Of a DNA stretch of 6,676 bases, positions 1 to 3,746 are shown one piece after another. The stretch comes from Nanobdellota archaeon (lineage in GTDB: Archaea; Nanobdellota; Nanobdellia; Pacearchaeales; GW2011-AR1): assembly GCA_030704765.1 (NCBI GenBank), contig JAUYDD010000238.1:1-6676 (forward strand), read 5' to 3'. The notes below the pieces were generated by a model that saw nothing but the letters and a program-made list of their open reading frames with translations, was not told the DNA's origin and made no database searches. The number at the start of each line of letters is the position of its first letter. The first letter of the stretch is position 1. Made by a program: the position numbers and the translations under genes.

Positions 1-68
1 AAGGTACGCAAAAAATAATTTTGCTGGTCTTAAAAGATGTGGTTTAATTTCTGACATAAAATTAAATT

Positions 69-113
69 AAAAATGCAAGAGATAAATAGATTATAAATAT
101 TATGTATTCTCTT
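69..113 (-). terminator. Possible terminator downstream of hicA
   Basis: Just after the hicA stop codon, the minus strand can pair AAGAGA (113-108) with TCTCTT (82-77). The loop is long and AT-rich. The second arm is followed at once by GCATTTTTAA, which gives a run of five T. Archaeal termination relies mainly on T-runs, so position and composition fit the end of the hicB-hicA transcript. The stem is short and the loop long, so this is only plausible. The remaining bases 1-68 show no gene or clear signal. Confidence 0.35.
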
Positions 114-114
114 T

Positions 115-348
115 CTATATCTTTCTCCTCAACTCTTCATATTCTTCTTTGCTTATATTAATCTGCCTTAAGATCTCTCTTAATAATCCTTTGCCTAAAT
201 CTTCATTCCTATGAACAGGAACAACAGTTACTCTTCCATCAGGATGTTTGAATCTTACATGGCTACCCTTTCCATAAATTTTTTCAAAACCCAATTTTTC
301 TAATATCCTACAAAGTTCTTTACCAGAAACAGTTATTAATTTTGTCAT
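115..348 (-). CDS. hicA: HicA-family toxin (mRNA interferase)
   Basis: This 77-residue protein matches the HicA/YcfA family in size and motif order. Known HicA toxins are small double-stranded-RNA-binding-fold ribonucleases that cleave mRNA and are neutralised by HicB. The family hallmark is visible: a short N-terminal helix (about 8-20, ending LGF), a Gly-rich turn leading to GSH with the presumed catalytic His at 30, the strand VRFKHPDG, the VPVH strand, and a C-terminal helix reading GLLREILRQ followed by ISKEEY. It starts 24 bases after the hicB stop, so the two are probably co-transcribed with the antitoxin first. That order is the reverse of the E. coli hicAB locus but common elsewhere. 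The ATG at 348 has only a weak GAG upstream. No key residue appears lost, so the toxin looks intact. Confidence 0.9.
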   Translation of the reverse strand: MTKLITVSGKELCRILEKLGFEKIYGKGSHVRFKHPDGRVTVVPVHRNEDLGKGLLREILRQINISKEEYEELRRKI

Positions 349-372
349 GCTAACTCTTTTTTGTATAAAATT

Positions 373-609
373 TTAAATAATCTGAGGTCTTTCCACTTGA
401 ACCCTTTGAATTCCAACAAATCTCATAGGATTAACTTCTTCTTTATCTGCTTCTAAGCATACTTCAATTGCTTCTTTAATTCTCTCTAAAACTTCCTGCA
501 ATGTTTTTCCTTGAGTATAGCATCCTTTTATCTCTGGAGCTCTTGCTACATAAATTCCATCTTCATCCTGTTCTATAAATACATTAAAATCCAATATTTG
601 TTTTTCCAT
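373..609 (-). CDS. hicB: HicB-like antitoxin, short form
   Basis: This 78-residue protein has the HicB/UPF0150 pattern: a strand ending in a Glu/Asp-rich turn (FIEQDEDGIYVARAPEIKGCYTQGKT, residues about 11-36), then the amphipathic helix LQEVLERIKEAIEVCLEA. The segment GIYVARAPEIKGCYTQGKTLQEVL is the recognisable core. HicB binds and masks HicA. The protein stops soon after the partial RNase-H-like core, at IQRVQVERPQII, and has no ribbon-helix-helix or HTH extension. If it represses its own promoter, it would need another DNA-binding partner or mode; short HicB proteins of this type are known in archaea. The start ATG at 609 has no Shine-Dalgarno. A TATA-like TTTTTTAAG centred about 26 bases upstream suggests a leaderless transcript. 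hicA follows after 24 bases. Confidence 0.88.
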   Translation of the reverse strand: MEKQILDFNVFIEQDEDGIYVARAPEIKGCYTQGKTLQEVLERIKEAIEVCLEADKEEVNPMRFVGIQRVQVERPQII

Positions 610-630
610 ATTTATTATAATAATTTAGTG

Positions 631-641
631 CTTAAAAAATT
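631..641 (-). promoter_or_regulatory. TATA-like element for hicB-hicA
   Basis: On the minus strand the sequence AATTTTTTAAG lies so that its centre is about 26 bases before the hicB ATG. Archaeal transcription starts about 25 bases after the TATA centre, so the mRNA would begin at or next to the start codon. That agrees with the lack of a ribosome binding site. The same T-run could also serve as the end signal of the upstream 44-residue gene. Confidence 0.4.
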
Positions 642-679
642 ATCTATTCTTCAGTAAGGTCTTCATTTTGAAGTACTTA

Positions 680-814
680 TTAACAATCTATTGCAATACC
701 ATTTCCCGACATCTTGACAATCCCTTTCTCCTCAATCATCTTATTTAGCGCTAATATTATCTCTTTAAGTTTAGAAATTATTTCCTCGCCAATATCTGAA
801 TTTATATTTTCCAT
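680..814 (-). CDS. 44-residue mini-protein coupled to the 197-residue gene
   Basis: A short open frame starts at ATG 814-812 and stops at TAA 682-680. The predicted protein begins MENINSDIGEEIISKLKEII and ends GNGIAIDC. It has a probable single amphipathic helix (about residues 8-30), is acidic at the N-terminus, and has a C-terminal Cys. I do not recognise it. The argument that it is real is position: its ATG begins one base after the stop codon of the upstream 197-residue gene (TAA, one G, ATG), a classic arrangement for translational coupling. The helix-plus-tail shape could suit a small partner or regulator of the upstream protein, but this is inference. Short frames occur by chance in AT-rich DNA, so confidence is moderate. 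Confidence 0.5.
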   Translation of the reverse strand: MENINSDIGEEIISKLKEIILALNKMIEEKGIVKMSGNGIAIDC

Positions 815-815
815 C

Positions 816-1409
816 TTAATTAAAATCTATATGTTCCTCTAATCTTCTTGCTAAGTCTGGATTATACCTTCTAACATACCTTTGATAAACTCTTGCTTGA
901 GCTTCACTAGATTTAGAAATTCTAAATATTCCATTAGAAAATGAAAAATTTCCAGGAGTATGATTCAGAAAATAAAAGAAAGTTGGAAATACAAATCCTG
1001 ATTTTTTAAGAGATTCCTCTAAATCATTATATTCATTACATCTTTTATCTTCTTTAAATGTCTTAGGGTTAGAAAAAACAGCATTTCTAGGATATCCAAG
1101 AGATAAACCAATTTCTCTATAATCACAAGAAAAATGAGCTCTAATAAGCCTGTTTAATCTTCTTTTCGAGTTTGCACCAATAAAGCTTATTGTTAGTTTA
1201 CCAGGAAATAGATTTTCTTCTAAATGAGCCAGAAGTATTTCATAACTGGCTATTTTATCATAGATATCCTGTGCTCTTGATTTATCTTTCTTAGACACTT
1301 TTCCTGATTTTTGAAAACGTAAATGAGTATGGGTATATGCAGCAGGTTTTAATCCAGCTTCAACTAAATAAAAATCAAGCTCATCTTGTGGTGTTAATGG
1401 ACTTTTCAT
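816..1409 (-). CDS. Uncharacterised 197-residue protein (distantly DUF483-like?)
   Basis: This is an intact, soluble, basic protein of 197 residues without a signal peptide or membrane segment. It has a charged helical region (about 37-65), a strand KLTISFIGAN (71-80), then a basic stretch SKRRLNRLIRAH. Next is the segment YREIGLSLGYPRNAVF (97-112), a Phe-rich stretch FVFPTFFYFLNHTPGNFSF (139-157), and a basic C-terminal helix. The order 'LGYP..xV' followed by 'FLNHTPxxF' reminds me of archaeal DUF483 proteins, which I recall as having LGYP-Cys-Cys and His-x-Pro-Cys motifs. Here the cysteines are replaced, so a metal site, if the family has one, would be lost. This resemblance is from memory and is weak. 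The start at ATG 1409 is supported by AAGG seven bases upstream. The 44-residue gene follows after one base. The leader resembles that of the neighbouring 117-residue gene. Confidence 0.72.
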   Translation of the reverse strand: MKSPLTPQDELDFYLVEAGLKPAAYTHTHLRFQKSGKVSKKDKSRAQDIYDKIASYEILLAHLEENLFPGKLTISFIGANSKRRLNRLIRAHFSCDYREIGLSLGYPRNAVFSNPKTFKEDKRCNEYNDLEESLKKSGFVFPTFFYFLNHTPGNFSFSNGIFRISKSSEAQARVYQRYVRRYNPDLARRLEEHIDFN

Positions 1410-1424
1410 TTTAATACCTTATCA

Positions 1425-1475
1425 AGAACTCTTCTCCCCTTGTGTTTAATTTATTAGAAATAAGATATTTAAAAA
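1425..1475 (-). promoter_or_regulatory. Promoter and leader of the 197-residue gene
   Basis: On the minus strand a TATA-like TTTTTAAA occupies 1475-1468. Beginning 44 bases after its first T is GAGTTCT (1431-1425), preceded by a purine block (GGGAGAA) and followed by T and GATAA. The same layout with the same 44-base offset occurs before the 117-residue gene. A separate AAGG ribosome binding site lies nearer the start codon. The T-run doubles as the possible terminator of the upstream gene. Confidence 0.42.
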
Positions 1476-1491
1476 TTTATCCAGCTGATAA
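1471..1491 (-). terminator. Hairpin plus T-run after the 117-residue gene
   Basis: On the minus strand, 12 bases after the TAA of the 117-residue gene, TTTATC and GATAAA form a 6-bp stem around AGCTG, followed by a run of five T. This would serve as an intrinsic-type terminator. It overlaps the TTTTTAAA that appears to be the TATA element of the next gene, so the two transcription units are packed back to back. Confidence 0.4.
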
Positions 1492-1502
1492 AAATTTATA
1501 CC

Positions 1503-1856
1503 TTAGTAACGAACAACTTTTTGAGAAGGTCCAGGACCATCTCCGCAAGATCCAGTGCCTTTTACTCCACTGCCTTCCAGCCTCATTACTTCAGGATTTT
1601 GTTTTGCAGCACAAACTTGAATGTAAGGACCTAGTTTTGAAACAGCATTAAATAAAGGTTGTAAAACTTTCTCATCTTGAGAAACATCATCAGGAAGCCT
1701 ATATTCAAAAGCATAACCAATGCAATTTAATACAGGTTGACCTTGTAAACAAGAACCTAAATCTGTGGCTAATTCTCTAAGCCTCTTGCTTTGTGAAGAA
1801 TCTAATTCTGAAAAATTAATTGACTCTAAAATCCTATCAGTTAATGTTTCTTTCAT
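1503..1856 (-). CDS. Hypothetical 117-residue protein with Gly/Ser-rich tail
   Basis: I do not recognise this protein. It is soluble and has no signal peptide. The N-terminal half is helical and acidic (MKETLTDRILESINFSELDS, then SKRLRELATDLGSCL). The middle contains CIGYAFEYRLPDDVSQDEKVLQPLFNAVSKLGPYIQVCAAKQ. The last 25 or so residues are a flexible Gly/Ser/Pro-rich tail with a Cys (GSGVKGTGSCGDGPGP) ending KVVRY. Four Cys are spread through the chain (positions about 36, 45, 83 and 104). The tail could be a disordered linker, a modified peptide or an interaction motif; nothing in the sequence decides this. The ATG at 1856 is preceded by GGAG, but 15 bases away, too far for a good ribosome binding site. 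The next gene downstream has a similar leader and starts similarly (MKxxLT). Confidence 0.62.
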   Translation of the reverse strand: MKETLTDRILESINFSELDSSQSKRLRELATDLGSCLQGQPVLNCIGYAFEYRLPDDVSQDEKVLQPLFNAVSKLGPYIQVCAAKQNPEVMRLEGSGVKGTGSCGDGPGPSQKVVRY

Positions 1857-1867
1857 TTTGAATTATC

Positions 1868-1918
1868 AGAACTCCTTTCCCATTAGATTATTTATATTTA
1901 GAATATATGCTTTAAAAA
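1868..1918 (-). promoter_or_regulatory. Promoter and leader of the 117-residue gene
   Basis: On the minus strand TTTTTAAA (1918-1911) is a TATA-like element. GAGTTCT (1874-1868) begins exactly 44 bases after its first T, preceded by GGGAAAG and followed directly by GATAA (1867-1863). The block corresponds to the one before the 197-residue gene. Another AT-rich stretch between (CATATATTC, AAATATAAATA) could also act as a TATA element. Confidence 0.4.
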
Positions 1919-1954
1919 CATTTCTACAGTTCGACTCCGGGGCGATGGTTGAGT

Positions 1955-1983
1955 AAAAATGTTGATTTTATCATCGATAAAAT
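1955..1983 (-). terminator. Possible terminator of the RelE-like TA operon
   Basis: ATTTTATC (1965-1972) and GATAAAAT (1976-1983) form a perfect 8-bp inverted repeat with a 3-base loop. On the minus strand the hairpin is followed by CAACATTTTT, a run of five T at 1959-1955. It lies about 135 bases after the toxin stop, beyond the GC-rich element, and would end a transcript that includes that element. Confidence 0.4.
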
Positions 1984-1991
1984 ATGAAAAT

Positions 1992-2031
1992 CCTGCCGCT
2001 GCCCGACACCTCACCATTTTGTCATCCAACC
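1992..2031 (-). repeat. Degenerate GC-rich direct repeat, left copy
   Basis: This segment is unusually GC-rich for the window. It contains GCTGCCCGAC (1998-2007), CTCACC, and ATCCAACC (2024-2031) on the plus strand, all of which have counterparts at 2861-2937. On the minus strand the order is GGTTGGAT-GA, then GTGAG, then GTCGGGCAGC. It lies immediately beyond the RelE-like toxin gene. Only two copies are visible. Confidence 0.45.
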
Positions 2032-2110
2032 GTTTATTTGTAATCTGCCACACATTTGTGTTGTGTGTGATGCAGTGTATTTATAAGAATTGTCGGACTG
2101 GATTGGATGA
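2003..2110 (-). other. Structured GC-rich element downstream of the toxin gene (candidate RNA)
   Basis: No gene is credible in 1857-2117, but the part next to the toxin gene is rich in pairing. On the minus strand TCATCCAA (2110-2103) pairs perfectly with TTGGATGA (2029-2022). CCGACA (2096-2091) pairs with TGTCGG (2008-2003). Between them CTGC plus CACACA pairs with TGTGTG plus GCAG (2075-2045, a 10-bp stem with a 2-base bulge). The first two stems interleave, so together they would make a pseudoknot; otherwise they are alternatives. It could be a stable 3' UTR, a small RNA, or a folded recombination site. I cannot tell which. Confidence 0.4.
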
Positions 2111-2117
2111 ATTTATT

Positions 2118-2450
2118 TCAATATCCAAATCTTCTTTCATAATTTTTATGATCAAAATATTCAACAATCATAGCGATAAGTACATTATCATCAGAAAAAA
2201 CAGAATAAACTAATCTCCATCCATCAGGTAATGGATACCAAAGCAAATTATCAATTCCATATTTCTGAATATATACTTTAGGTATTTTCTCCTTTTTTAT
2301 TCTTTCACCACAAAAAGCATTTTCCTTAAAATCAGCAATCGCTCTAAAGATTGCTTTCTTGATCCAATCATCTTCTTTTAATGAATTGAAATCTTTTTCA
2401 ATTCTAACATCAGCAAATATAACATTGTCAGCTGGTTTGAATAATCTCAT
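2118..2450 (-). CDS. RelE/ParE-superfamily toxin
   Basis: This 110-residue protein fits the RelE/ParE/YoeB toxin fold. It has an N-terminal strand, two helices (about 22-44, DWIKKAIFRAIADFKEN), a linker with KIPKVYIQKYGI, and then the strands LLWYPLPDGWRLVYSV (69-84) and VLIAMIVEYFDH (90-101), ending KNYERRFGY. The pattern 'LPxGWRLxY... EYFDHKxYExRFGY' is one I associate with archaeal RelE-like toxins. In that family conserved basic and Tyr residues near the C-terminus act on mRNA in the ribosome; here Arg79, His101, Arg106, Arg107 and Tyr110 are candidates. The gene begins five bases after the stop of the winged-helix gene and lacks a strong ribosome binding site, which points to coupled translation. 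It looks full-length. Some ParE relatives target gyrase instead, so the exact target is open. Confidence 0.82.
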   Translation of the reverse strand: MRLFKPADNVIFADVRIEKDFNSLKEDDWIKKAIFRAIADFKENAFCGERIKKEKIPKVYIQKYGIDNLLWYPLPDGWRLVYSVFSDDNVLIAMIVEYFDHKNYERRFGY

Positions 2451-2455
2451 CAGAA

Positions 2456-2749
2456 TTAATATCTCTTCTTATTCATAAACTTTTCTGCAAGTCTTGGATT
2501 CCAAACATATATTACATGGTCAGCTTTGTCAATGCCTATTTTGTTGTTTTCAACAAGATAACTTAAGATGACATTGAATGTTCCCCACATTGTCTTCTTT
2601 GGAAGATTATTAAAAAGTTCTGTTTTCTTAAAGTCACCGCTATGTTCTTTAATAAACTTTTCAACCATGATGACAGTATCAAGTCTTGGCATCCTAGTTA
2701 TGATATCTTTAGTATTGCAGTTTAATTGACCTTGATTTTCAGTTTCCAT
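2456..2749 (-). CDS. Winged-helix antitoxin/repressor partner of the RelE-like toxin
   Basis: Starting from the ATG at 2749 this is a 97-residue protein. A TTG at 2767 would add six residues but has no better ribosome binding site, so I prefer the ATG. The core from about residue 26 to 85 (VIMVEKFIKEHSGDFKKTELFNNLPKKTMWGTFNVILSYLVENNKIGIDKADHVIYVWNP) reads as a winged helix: helix, turn, KTELFNNLP helix, recognition helix MWGTFNVILSYLVENN, then the KIGID and VIYVWNP beta-wing. It precedes the RelE-like toxin by five bases, the standard place for an antitoxin. The operator-like repeats just upstream support autoregulation. Known RelB antitoxins are ribbon-helix-helix proteins and HigA is a canonical HTH, so a winged-helix partner is a less common pairing. 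No separate toxin-binding segment is obvious; the first 25 or the last 10 residues are candidates. Confidence 0.72.
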   Translation of the reverse strand: METENQGQLNCNTKDIITRMPRLDTVIMVEKFIKEHSGDFKKTELFNNLPKKTMWGTFNVILSYLVENNKIGIDKADHVIYVWNPRLAEKFMNKKRY

Positions 2750-2775
2750 TTTATAGATTATATCCAATATTTTAT

Positions 2776-2805
2776 TTATCAGATGATAATATTATCAATT
2801 GATAA
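2776..2805. promoter_or_regulatory. Tandem TTATC-N4-GATAA operator for the TA operon
   Basis: Two copies of TTATC-N4-GATAA sit 16 bp apart (2776-2789 and 2792-2805). The second is the heart of a perfect 20-bp palindrome (2789-2808), and the inner GATAAT/ATTATC half-sites form a further 12-bp palindrome. The array lies between the TATA-like element and the antitoxin start, covering the expected transcription start. Dimeric repressors of TA operons usually bind such inverted repeats, so this is the likely autoregulatory site. AT-rich DNA forms palindromes easily, but the duplicated spacing argues against chance. Confidence 0.6.
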
Positions 2806-2818
2806 TATATAAGCCTTT
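2805..2818 (-). promoter_or_regulatory. TATA box with BRE-like purines for the TA operon
   Basis: On the minus strand a purine-rich stretch (GAAAG) precedes CTTATATAT, a good archaeal BRE/TATA arrangement. The predicted transcription start, about 25 bases downstream near 2783, falls inside the operator repeats. The leader before the ATG at 2749 would be about 35 bases. Confidence 0.5.
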
Positions 2819-2823
2819 CGGTT

Positions 2824-2914
2824 ATCCAAAGTCTATAAAATCTGAACAGAACTTTTTCTATCCGCTGCTGCCCGACGCTCACGCGGTATCGCACTTTATA
2901 GACATTAAATGGAT
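2824..2914 (-). repeat. Long-range inverted repeat enclosing the right GC-rich repeat
   Basis: GTCTATAAA (2831-2839) and TTTATAGAC (2895-2903) are perfect 9-bp inverted arms. Just outside them ATCCA (2824-2828) faces TGGAT (2910-2914). The 55-base interior carries the GC-rich segment with GCTGCCCGAC and possible CCGC/GCGG pairing (2862-2865 with 2883-2886). It ends only a few bases upstream of the TA promoter. It may be a folded RNA end, a small inverted-repeat element, or a regulator site. Confidence 0.45.
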
Positions 2915-2937
2915 TATTCAGAATTTTTTATCCAACC
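2861..2937 (-). repeat. Degenerate GC-rich direct repeat, right copy
   Basis: On the plus strand it has TCCGCT, then GCTGCCCGAC (2867-2876), then GCTCACG, and further on ATCCAACC (2930-2937). The same blocks occur in the same order and orientation at 1992-2031. The distance between the two blocks is longer here than in the left copy (54 against 17 bases), as if material was inserted or lost. The two copies bracket the RelE-like TA operon. Confidence 0.42.
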
Positions 2938-3143
2938 AAGATATTTTGCAGTATTTTCTAATACACTAATTAGCTGGGAGATAAACTAAATCTACGAGAA
3001 TTAACAGGCATACTCTCAGATATACTTCAATCAATCTATAAACGTTTAGAACATAAGGATTTCTTTGTAAATCAAGCATAGATTTTATATGTGTTTTTCG
3101 GGTTTTAAATCCTGTGATTTATTAAAAAAGGATTAGAGAGTTA
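2938..3143. other. Intergenic stretch without a recognised gene
   Basis: This is the rest of the 394-base gap between the 99-residue gene and the antitoxin gene. It is AT-rich, with stop codons in all frames and no convincing coding potential. I see only small signals: a 5-bp hairpin GTATT/AATAC near 2951-2964, an imperfect palindrome GGGTTTTAAATCC near 3100-3112, and the T-run beside the 99-residue stop. Confidence 0.5.
3124..3134 (-). terminator. T-run after the 99-residue gene
   Basis: On the minus strand the gene's stop codon is followed within about 15 bases by AATCCTTTTTTAA, a run of six T (3129-3124). Archaeal RNA polymerase often terminates on such runs without a strong hairpin. Confidence 0.35.
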
Positions 3144-3443
3144 TTATTTACCCTCATATGTAGTTAAATTTATGACACATTTAACTTTTATGCAAGGAAC
3201 CTCTGTCCAACTTTCATGAGCTGGATTAGGTTTTTCAAATATATCTGCTTGCTCTTTTAAACGATCAAATTCCTCTTTAGTTAGTGGAAGATCGTAACGA
3301 AGCGGTCTTTCCCTGCCATTTATGCTTCCATTATCTGCTCTTATTCTTGCATAATATTCATGATGAGACCTTCCAACATCAGGATCAGGAGTATGAATCT
3401 GGACAAGAGATGCAGTTCCTGATAATCTAAGTTCTAATTCCAT
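3144..3443 (-). CDS. Hypothetical 99-residue protein
   Basis: I do not recognise this protein. It has no signal peptide or membrane helix. The first half reads as beta strands (MELELRLSGTASLVQIHTP, then YYARIRADNGSI), followed by a charged loop (RERPLRYDLPL), one clear helix (TKEEFDRLKEQADIFEK, about 54-70), and a second strand pair around EVPCIKVKCVINLTTYEGK with two Cys. His/Asp-rich patches (HTPDPDVGRSHHEYY) are visible but match no site I know. The ATG at 3443 is the first in the frame. A TTATATATT element centred about 50 bases upstream fits a transcript with a short leader, and no ribosome binding site is obvious. It is divergent from the large surface-protein gene and the first of the minus-strand genes. 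Confidence 0.6.
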   Translation of the reverse strand: MELELRLSGTASLVQIHTPDPDVGRSHHEYYARIRADNGSINGRERPLRYDLPLTKEEFDRLKEQADIFEKPNPAHESWTEVPCIKVKCVINLTTYEGK

Positions 3444-3488
3444 ATTTCTAAATTGTTATGGCATATTAAAAAGATTTTTATCATCAAA

Positions 3489-3497
3489 AATATATAA
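3489..3497 (-). promoter_or_regulatory. TATA-like element of the 99-residue gene
   Basis: TTATATATT on the minus strand is centred about 50 bases before the ATG, predicting a transcript start near 3467 and a leader of about 24 bases. Surrounding DNA is so AT-rich that the choice is uncertain. Confidence 0.35.
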
Positions 3498-3676
3498 TAG
3501 ATATTTAAGAATTTTCTCAAAATAACTTCTATATAAATAATTCATATCCAATAAAAAAATAATTTATATTATCCTTAGATATAATATTTTATTAAACTAT
3601 ATTATGATTGATTATTATAAAAAATATAGTATATCTTGACTAGTCTTGTTTCATCATAAAAAAGTGGTAAGACAAA

Positions 3677-3684
3677 TTTATATA
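3677..3684 (+). promoter_or_regulatory. TATA box of the surface-protein gene
   Basis: TTTATATA preceded by the A-rich GACAAA is a good archaeal TATA element. A start about 25 bases on, near 3706, gives a leader of about 40 bases before the ATG at 3747. No Shine-Dalgarno is close to the ATG; a GAGAGTGAT lies too far upstream (about 25 bases). Confidence 0.45.
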
Positions 3685-3746
3685 GTATTTGAATATCTAA
3701 TTAAAGTAAAACTTGAGAGTGATAGCAATAAATTTAGAAAAAAACT

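Larger units (their letters stand above)
3444..3746. other. AT-rich divergent promoter region
   Basis: These 303 bases separate the 99-residue gene (minus) from the large surface-protein gene (plus). They are extremely AT-rich, stop-rich in every frame, and contain no gene I can support. Promoter elements for each direction are at the two ends. The middle (about 3500-3650) is simple A/T sequence with several TATA-like matches, and no repeat or operator stands out. Confidence 0.55.

Noticed and set aside
1442..1651. Plus-strand open frame of 69 codons
   Set aside because: It lies opposite the 3' end of the 117-residue gene and the promoter of the 197-residue gene, has no ribosome binding site, and its protein looks like antisense read-through.
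1926..1950. A tRNA 3'-end look-alike (AGTTCGACTCC, T-loop-like)
   Set aside because: The T-stem does not pair (TACAG against CCGGG gives two mismatches in five), there is no acceptor, anticodon or D arm, and the upstream sequence is the AT-rich promoter of the 117-residue gene. At most it is an eroded fragment.
2024..2108. A true integron attC site
   Set aside because: On the minus strand ATCCAAT and GTTGGAT are 7-base near-complementary ends, but the first lacks the required AAC, the inner L arms do not pair, and no integrase is present. Kept only as one option for the repeats.
1765..2213. Two plus-strand open frames (63 and 84 codons)
   Set aside because: They overlap antisense parts of the 117-residue and toxin genes and the structured intergenic element, have no recognisable domain, and start without promoter or ribosome binding site.
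2750..2767. TTG start adding six residues to the antitoxin
   Set aside because: It has no ribosome binding site and would shorten the leader to about 15 bases. The ATG at 2749 is simpler, although the TTG cannot be excluded.
3500..3650. Replication origin or CRISPR leader in the AT-rich divergent region
   Set aside because: No repeated origin-box motif, no CRISPR repeats and no cas or replication gene nearby; simple A/T richness is common between divergent genes.
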